Assembly: GCA_023634235.1 (NCBI GenBank) | Contig: JAMKCF010000003.1 | Coordinates: 14,044,742 to 14,108,741, forward strand | Reading direction: 5' to 3' | Length of the DNA: 64,000 nt | From: Pisaster brevispinus | Taxonomy: Eukaryota; Echinodermata; Asteroidea; Forcipulatida; Asteriidae | Shown here: positions 60,101 to 64,000 of the stretch, piece after piece | How the letters are laid out: every line of letters begins with the position of its first letter | How positions within the stretch are numbered: position 1 is the stretch's first letter | Notes under the pieces: generated by a model | The model's input: the letters and a program-made list of their open reading frames with translations, nothing else | Database searches by the model: none | What the model was told of the DNA's origin: nothing | Position numbers and translations under genes: made by a program

Positions 60101-63100
60101 CGGTCGACAATTCACAGTGGGAAAATTGTGCGGCGAGAGCGATGTGTTTATGAGTACGAGGTTACAATTTTGTATAATATATTACCGGAAGGAGGTCGCG
60201 ATTAGACTCCACCGCACGTCTTCTAACCCCTGGAAAATCGAGTTGTGTGTTTCCCTACTCGCCTACGTATTGTAGTACGAACACGGAGGAGAGACTAACA
60301 ATGTGCATGCGTGTTTTTATGTTCGTTTACTGAAACGAACGATCGCGGCTAGTAAAATATCAAGACTAGGGACTTTATCACCAGAATTTTGAAAATTACA
60401 AACAATTAATTTTACGATCATTTTTTTAAAAACGCGGAAATCCGCGGAAACGCGGAAGAGTTGCATGCCTGTAATACGCACACACCAACCATTAGAGTAC
60501 TCAAGACACATACAAGAATACAATAGAAAAAACTATACTAAAACTTACAAAAATACATGGAAAATGACAATGAAAAAGCAATTACAATGAAAGAAAAGAC
60601 TACAGACATCAAATGCATCAAAAGAATGGTTGGTTTTTTAGAAGTAAAATTCAAAGTGGTAAAATTTGGGACATCCCCAAAAATTGCTCAAACAGCAACA
60701 AAATCTTTGTTAATGGCAATACAGTACGTACATCTGACCAGGTGAACGCGTAACCATCCACATTGAGAGAAGGCACGATGTAGAAATCAAAATAGTTCAC
60801 AATGTTCATCACACGAGGGTCACCTGCTTTCAAATCCTCCACAAGCTGAAAAGACAGTTGAGAAAAATAAAACTTAGAAGTTAAAATTTCCTTATTTAGT
60901 TTTTCATTCCAGGGCTCACCCTAAGCACTAGACCGGTGCACATTTTCTAGTAAAATAACCACTGCAGGCTGGTAAAAAATTACTTCTTCACTTGTCCGGC
61001 AGGCTACTTCAAAAATGCACAATTTACCTATTTTAAACGTTGTAAATTTTCTTTATTTTGCCAAGCAACATTGGACCATTGTAACGGTTGTATATGAAAA
61101 TAAGTATAGGGTGTATATATTGATTTTTGATGCTTAATTCTCAGCGTCATTCCCAAAATAATTGTTCCCGCTCGTTCTTCCAAACGAGGCAAGTTCGTGT
61201 CACAGCGGAATAGGTTGGTGTCTACATAGAGTCGTCCACACTATTTGGGTTTTGGGGGACTTTTTCAAAGTTTTCAGAAAGTGGGGTGGACAAGTTTTCG
61301 CTTCTATTTCGTGTTGTTGTTAAATCTATGTTTTAAATCTATGTGTGAGTTATAAAAAACAAATATTAAATGCATTTTGTTCATGCACTGTCGCAGAATA
61401 TGCTCACTCATTGAAATGTGGCCTTTCCATTTAACTCGGCTTTGCTTCGTGAAATGGAATAGTCCAGATTTCACCTTGTGATTATGTTCTGTTACAATGC
61501 ACTCCCATGCATTCAATGGTTGTATAAATAAGACAAATATATACTACGAACGAACATAAGGAGAAATTTTCAACCATATTTTAGAGTACATCTACTTACA
61601 AATTTAGAAATAAGCATGACCGTAGCAGGCGAGATCCACTCCCTGGCATGAATACCGCCCTCAAACCAAATGACAGGTTTATTTTTTCCGCCAGTTGAAA
61701 TCTAAACAAGAACAGGAAAGAAAAGCAGATCATTACTGTTTCTGGAGAGAGTCTAAAATGGCGGACACTTTGCGTAACATTATTATGAAGGAGTGCAAAT
61801 TGGTGCGGAGAAAAGACACGCTAAAACCCCCCAAATATATTCATTGCAGTCCCACGCTAATCTATTTTACAAGGTCCACAAGTGTCAAATTTCTAGTTTT
61901 CTTGTGTTTTTGTTTTGGTTTTATCATAAATACTTCTTATTTTATATAACAACTTTCCAGTGGTCTGACTGTGCTTCAGAAACACAACCATAAAAAAAAT
62001 ATGAGCCACTTAAATCTACAAAGGTCAAAGAGAAAGCGTCTTTAAATAGGTGTCCAAACAGAGTTTCAATGACAAACAGGTTATTAATGGCTAGGAAAAA
62101 AGGTCACTTTTTACTGAAAATAATCCCACACAGGTAGCAAGAAAAGTATTTTTTAATCCCGAAGCTAACTGGTTAACTAATGAAGTTTGGATGAACCAGA
62201 TTTAAACAACAGGGAAGTGAGGCACTTACCTTAATGCCATCAATACTGCGTCTTTCGTAGGACTGAGTCACCGTAAATTTGGAGACGACATCACTGTGTT
62301 CTGCCGCCATGTCACTTACCCACTGATTGATCTAATATTAAAAGTCAAATGGCAAAAAACCTTTAACAAATCAGTTAACAAAACAGTTACAAGAAGTCTA
62401 CAAGGCTGAAAACTTGTGTAAAAAGTTAATGACTACCTTGTTATTAGTACAGTGCTTTCTGCCGCCCTCTCTATGTACATGCAAGAGATACACGTTTCAA
62501 TTTGCTGTTAAGCAAAGAGGAAACACCCACTAGACTGGTCATGTCTACATCTGTCAGGATACAGACAGGCAGGCATTGGTATAGAACTTACGCATATGAC
62601 GTCATTTGAGCAGGGCGCCCTGGCCTAGAGGTCAAAGTTCATTGGCAACTCCTGTGCACCGAGCATACAAATCTGCGCGTTTCCATTGTTTTATTATAGG
62701 TTTACTTCTAAGATGTGGCTGGTTGTTGTTGTAATGTATAAGGTCGATTACAGACCCCATGGTTGAATGTGGTGAGATACAGTTGTGTATATCGCCTGGT
62801 GTGAATGTGCGTATGGTGCATAAGGAGCGTTAAAGATCTTTGTCTTCTACGAGTGCTGCACACACATGTGCAGATGTTTGCCAACCCAGTAAATCAAGGT
62901 CTTAACTCCATTGTTTGAACTTGGCTTATTTTAGTGATGCCCCCATTGGTTTTATATACAAAATCAAGGCAAGGATGTCGTCACTGTCAAAGCACCAAAA
63001 TTCCTTTTTAAAGTTCTTGGTTTCAATGGGTAGACAAGACCATGAACATGATGGTGTTTCATTTTGTGTTTAACTATAGTAAAAGTGGGTCAAAGGTACG

Positions 63101-63925
63101 TCACCCATGCCATCAGTAGTTACGTAATGTTTTTTTAAAGCCGGTATCTGGTGTTATTCACAAACCTTTAAGTGATAGCATCAAATATTCAGGCGTTGCA
63201 CTCACCAGCTCACAAGCCTCAAGACATGCACCGAGGTTAAAATGAAAACTACTCTGCTATAATCTGTCATGGTGCCAACTATTAAAAGCAAGACTTTATC
63301 TCTATTGAACCCATCAATTGTCATCACCTCCAAAAAAAATAGTGATACTTTATACAGAAGCTAAACTGTCATATTTATGTTCCTCAACCATTGACGTTTC
63401 TGAAGCAAACTGTTAGGGTGCGAATAAACAGAAGTCAAAATAGGGCCTCCTGAGAAACACTCAACGGGGATACTAAGGTACACCTTTAGGGGGCATGGTG
63501 GGGGGGGGGGGGAAGTGAACACATTTTTCTAGGGTCACTTCTGACCAATTTAAGTTGTAGTTTCCGCTTGCTCTTTTCTTTAAAAAAACCTGTTACACAT
63601 TGTTATGCCATTTACTATTTTACACAAGATAATCTGACGTGGAAATAATAACAAAATACATTGTTTACTACGCCACAGGAAACACTGCAGAACAAACCTC
63701 GTTGTAGGTGTTATATCGATCGTATCTGAAGTCAGCAAGGCCTTGGCTAGTTAAGGTCCTGGACCTCATGGTGCTCATCTGACCGTCAATCACAGCCTGA
63801 ACATCACTCATCAGCAGAGAGAAGTCCAGCTTCTTGGATACAAGGAAGGAGACGATTTCATTCTCTCTATCTGGCGGTACCATAATGTCCACAGGACGGC
63901 CGGGAACGTTGCTCCAAAACTCCAC
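53964..63925 (-). CDS. Zinc metallocarboxypeptidase, M14 family (carboxypeptidase A/B type), 8 exons, N-terminus outside the window
   Basis: This is a secreted digestive-type procarboxypeptidase that removes C-terminal residues from peptides. Exons 63698-63925, 62230-62331, 61600-61701, 60732-60845, 58176-58266, 57359-57576, 56537-56621 and 53964-54148 join in frame into 374 residues. Residues about 1-55 are the activation peptide and about 70-374 the catalytic domain. In the in-window numbering the zinc ligands are H128, E131 and H260. R130, R187, N204, R205, Y262, Y314 and E337 match bovine CPA R71, R127, N144, R145, Y198, Y248 and E270. C198 and C221 match the conserved disulfide. C321 occupies the position of specificity residue 255 (Ile in CPA, Asp in CPB), so a neutral rather than basic side-chain preference is likely. 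About 45 residues, including the signal peptide, are missing beyond the right edge. Confidence 0.96.
54733..55584. mobile_element. 852-bp TIR element carrying the Myb/SANT ORF (Harbinger-like?)
   Basis: The left end reads AGCCCTTTTCACACC and then CAACATTCCTTGCGACGAAT. The inverted right end reads AGCCCTACACGACGG and then GAACATTCTTTGCGAAATTT. The two arms align over about 48 bp. Both ends are flanked by AAA. Sub-terminal copies of the CGCAAGGAATGT motif recur at about 55396-55415 and 55450-55475. Only the Myb/SANT ORF is visible, no transposase. Assignment to Harbinger is inference from that ORF. Confidence 0.6.
55009..55335 (+). CDS. Myb/SANT-like DNA-binding ORF of a transposon remnant
   Basis: This 108-residue ORF has a good start context (AAAATGG), a basic stretch (residues about 24-40, [18 protein letters not shown]) and then a trihelix-like domain. 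That domain reads [17 protein letters not shown], later VWREITDEV and ending GDQC. This is the Myb_DNA-bind_4 pattern, W..eEt..LI ... vW..Ia ... QC. The expected continuation after QC (K-x-K-x-L) is absent and the ORF stops soon, so it is truncated, frameshifted or continues by splicing at GTAACG (55276). It lies in the last intron of the carboxypeptidase gene on the opposite strand and inside an inverted-repeat element (54733-55584). PIF/Harbinger transposons typically encode such a protein beside the transposase. Confidence 0.6.
   Translation: MADTHEDVGESIHNTMLVISSKKRPAKTSTKDKSKKAKKSWCYEETIALINIMEKETTQSKMDGLTQNGHVWREITDEVANGRNGDQCPVTVCKHTKVGSRRFFTHAC
56130..56222 (-). repeat. SINE-like fragment, family D
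   Basis: 'ggaactgaaaacccacacca', 'catgcaaggctccaggc' and a B-box-like 'ggcgggattcaaaccaagg' match 16785 and 35735. Confidence 0.45.
56226..56346. repeat. Short fold-back MITE, 'aatttcatggctctgctta' subfamily
   Basis: It begins GTGCCCAATTTCATGGCTCT. The arms 'gcttaccatggaattctgca' and 'tgaattccatggtaagc' are inverse. About 120 bp. Confidence 0.7.
56537..56621 (-). CDS. Carboxypeptidase exon: small penultimate exon
   Basis: 85 nt encode [20 protein letters not shown] then SGMSAKLL, with the first base of the Tyr codon matching Y248. This matches 'A..AL.slyGt.Y..G....tiY' of M14A. Acceptor ATCAG; donor GTGAGT. Confidence 0.93.
56622..57358 (-). other. Carboxypeptidase intron with a palindromic MITE
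   Basis: Intron of 737 nt. A (CA)n run lies at 56637-56650, the fold-back element at 56740-56973 and a G-run at 57335-57351. The rest is unremarkable. Confidence 0.8.
56740..56973. repeat. Palindromic MITE
   Basis: Left TGACATGATCATACCAGCCA, GGCTGTACATGGAATGATGA, TCTAACCCAGTTAC; right GTGACTGGGTTAGAATTCAC, CATGTACAGCCACAAGCCGG, CTATGATCATGAAAACAG. The arms are about 100 bp. ORFs on both strands reflect this symmetry. Confidence 0.8.
57359..57576 (-). CDS. Carboxypeptidase exon: third zinc ligand
   Basis: The exon encodes [20 protein letters not shown] followed later by [16 protein letters not shown]. The His of HSYSQ is the third zinc ligand and the Tyr matches Y198. The Cys completes the disulfide. 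The acceptor is ACCATAG and the donor GTACTT. Confidence 0.97.
57577..58175 (-). other. Carboxypeptidase intron
   Basis: Intron of 599 nt. An imperfect inverted segment built on 'cttgggcttgg' / 'ccaagcccaagg' lies at about 57850-57950. Otherwise nothing recognised. Confidence 0.75.
58176..58266 (-). CDS. Carboxypeptidase exon: substrate-binding arginines
   Basis: The exon encodes [20 protein letters not shown] followed by [18 protein letters not shown] contains the residue matching CPA R127. NRNW contains N144 and R145, which bind the C-terminal carboxylate. The Cys is the first half of the conserved disulfide. The acceptor is TTGTAG and the donor GTGAGT. Confidence 0.97.
59681..60471. mobile_element. 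hAT-like TIR element (0.8 kb)
   Basis: The ends are CAGGCATGCAACT and its exact inverse AGTTGCATGCCTG. Both are flanked outside by TAATAC (59675-59680 and 60472-60477). A poly-A run lies at 59886-59907. Its interior (60003-60375) is an inverse, internally deleted copy of 20270-20780. No transposase ORF. Confidence 0.65.
60003..60375 (-). repeat. Shared transposon core, copy 3 (inverse)
   Basis: 'catcaacaaccattttcatg', 'aacttcttttgcaat', 'cgatcggtcga' and, at 60320-60367, 'aacgaacgatcgcggctag', 'aatatcaagact' correspond to the inverse of 20270-20780. Confidence 0.6.
60732..60845 (-). CDS. Carboxypeptidase exon: central region
   Basis: 38 codons run from [20 protein letters not shown] through [18 protein letters not shown]. 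This is the conserved 'D.yi.PvlNpDGy.ytw' block. The donor GTACGT was placed to give SD joined to DRLWRKTR, matching the family length. Confidence 0.96.
60846..61599 (-). other. Carboxypeptidase intron
   Basis: Intron of 754 nt. It has a degraded 'actggaccgcaggcc'-type fragment at 60910-61020 and a weak palindrome at 61345-61550 (aacaaatattaaatgca / tgcattcaatggttgt). Nothing else. Confidence 0.7.
61600..61701 (-). CDS. Carboxypeptidase exon: HxxE zinc motif
   Basis: 34 codons contain [21 protein letters not shown] and E of IHARE are the first two zinc ligands and the Arg between them matches CPA R71. Phase 0 on both sides; acceptor GTTTAG, donor GTAAGT. Confidence 0.97.
61702..62229 (-). 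other. Carboxypeptidase intron
   Basis: Intron of 528 nt without recognised elements. Confidence 0.8.
62230..62331 (-). CDS. Carboxypeptidase exon: N-terminal catalytic region
   Basis: 34 codons from [19 protein letters not shown] to [11 protein letters not shown] correspond to the 'AxxHPxLVSKxxIGxSYEGRxI' block of M14A enzymes. Both boundaries are in phase 0, with acceptor ATATTAG and donor GTAAGT. Confidence 0.94.
62332..63697 (-). other. Carboxypeptidase intron
   Basis: Intron of 1366 nt with the repeat at 62600 and a G-run at 63499-63512. Bases 62756-63490 show nothing I recognise. Confidence 0.8.
62600..62755 (+). repeat. 'gggcgccctctcctagaggtc' repeat, copy 2
   Basis: 'agggcgccctggcctagagg', 'ttcattggcaactcctgtgc', 'gcgtttccattgttttat' and 'tataaggtc' match 52690-52845. 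It lies in a carboxypeptidase intron. Confidence 0.65.
63698..63925 (-). CDS. Carboxypeptidase exon: activation peptide and junction
   Basis: 76 codons start [18 protein letters not shown] and include [15 protein letters not shown], the pattern of the M14A propeptide (Pfam Propep_M14). The later Arg-rich stretch [12 protein letters not shown] is a plausible tryptic activation site. The exon ends DRYNTYNE, the start of the mature enzyme ('YhtldEI'). The acceptor is GGTTAG. The donor is the weak GTTTGT. Confidence 0.93.
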
Positions 63926-64000
63926 CTAACCAATTGTAAAGACAAAGAGAAGTATGATAATGCGTGGCTGGCGGCAGCGCTCTCTCTTAACAGTGGTCCG

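Larger units (their letters stand above)
58267..60731 (-). other. Carboxypeptidase intron with a hAT-like element
   Basis: Intron of 2.5 kb. It contains the TIR element at 59681-60471. Bases 58267-59680 carry a GC-richer patch (58440-58870: 'catcgcaaactgatc', 'gcatcgcacacattcgg') and AT-rich sequence. No gene recognised. Confidence 0.75.

Overview
This is a window of an animal nuclear genome. It has small exons separated by long AT-rich GT-AG introns, start codons without bacterial ribosome-binding sites, and a dense load of short interspersed repeats (tRNA-derived SINE-like elements, fold-back MITEs, TIR transposon remnants, 3' ends of non-LTR retrotransposons). The protein families, the intron architecture and the very frequent ACATGTA-type motifs fit a marine invertebrate deuterostome such as an echinoderm. 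That assignment is inference only.

Two genes can be reconstructed exon by exon. Both lie on the minus strand and both run off the window. The first occupies bases 389 to 47916. It is the N-terminal half of an SGSM1/SGSM2-type small G protein signalling modulator: 11 coding exons and 449 complete codons, with the RUN domain and the following PH-like Rab-binding region. The catalytic TBC domain lies beyond the left edge. All 11 exons join in frame with GT-AG introns. The start codon sits inside an AAGATGGCGGC (YY1-type) element. The introns are large (about 19.8 kb between exons 4 and 5, about 12.1 kb between exons 9 and 10) and filled with repeats.

The second gene occupies 53964 to 63925. It is an M14 family (carboxypeptidase A/B type) zinc metallocarboxypeptidase: 8 exons and 374 codons, from the activation peptide to the stop codon. 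Only the signal-peptide end is missing, beyond the right edge. All expected zinc ligands and catalytic residues are present. The position equivalent to specificity residue 255 is Cys. Inside its last intron, on the opposite strand, sits an 852-bp inverted-repeat transposon remnant carrying a Myb/SANT-like DNA-binding ORF (55009-55335).

The 6 kb between the two genes (47917-53963) holds no convincing gene. It holds a fold-back MITE, a 700-bp tract studded with the palindrome CCAATTGG, two diverged tandem duplications and a palindromic element. Elsewhere the notable structures are: a 211-bp near-perfect palindrome in a 33-bp tandem repeat (4845-5055); a 23-bp minisatellite (12173-12577); a 115-bp tandem array (43191-43690); a 1.9-kb hAT-like element with a perfect 8-bp target-site duplication (19513-21423); a 1.5-kb TIR element (25063-26569); a 0.8-kb hAT-like element (59681-60471) that shares its core with the previous two; and a composite repeat with a tRNA-like segment in its middle, found singly and as a fold-back pair.

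I see no rRNA, no CRISPR, no virus and no prokaryotic system. The unusual content is mobile-element biology.
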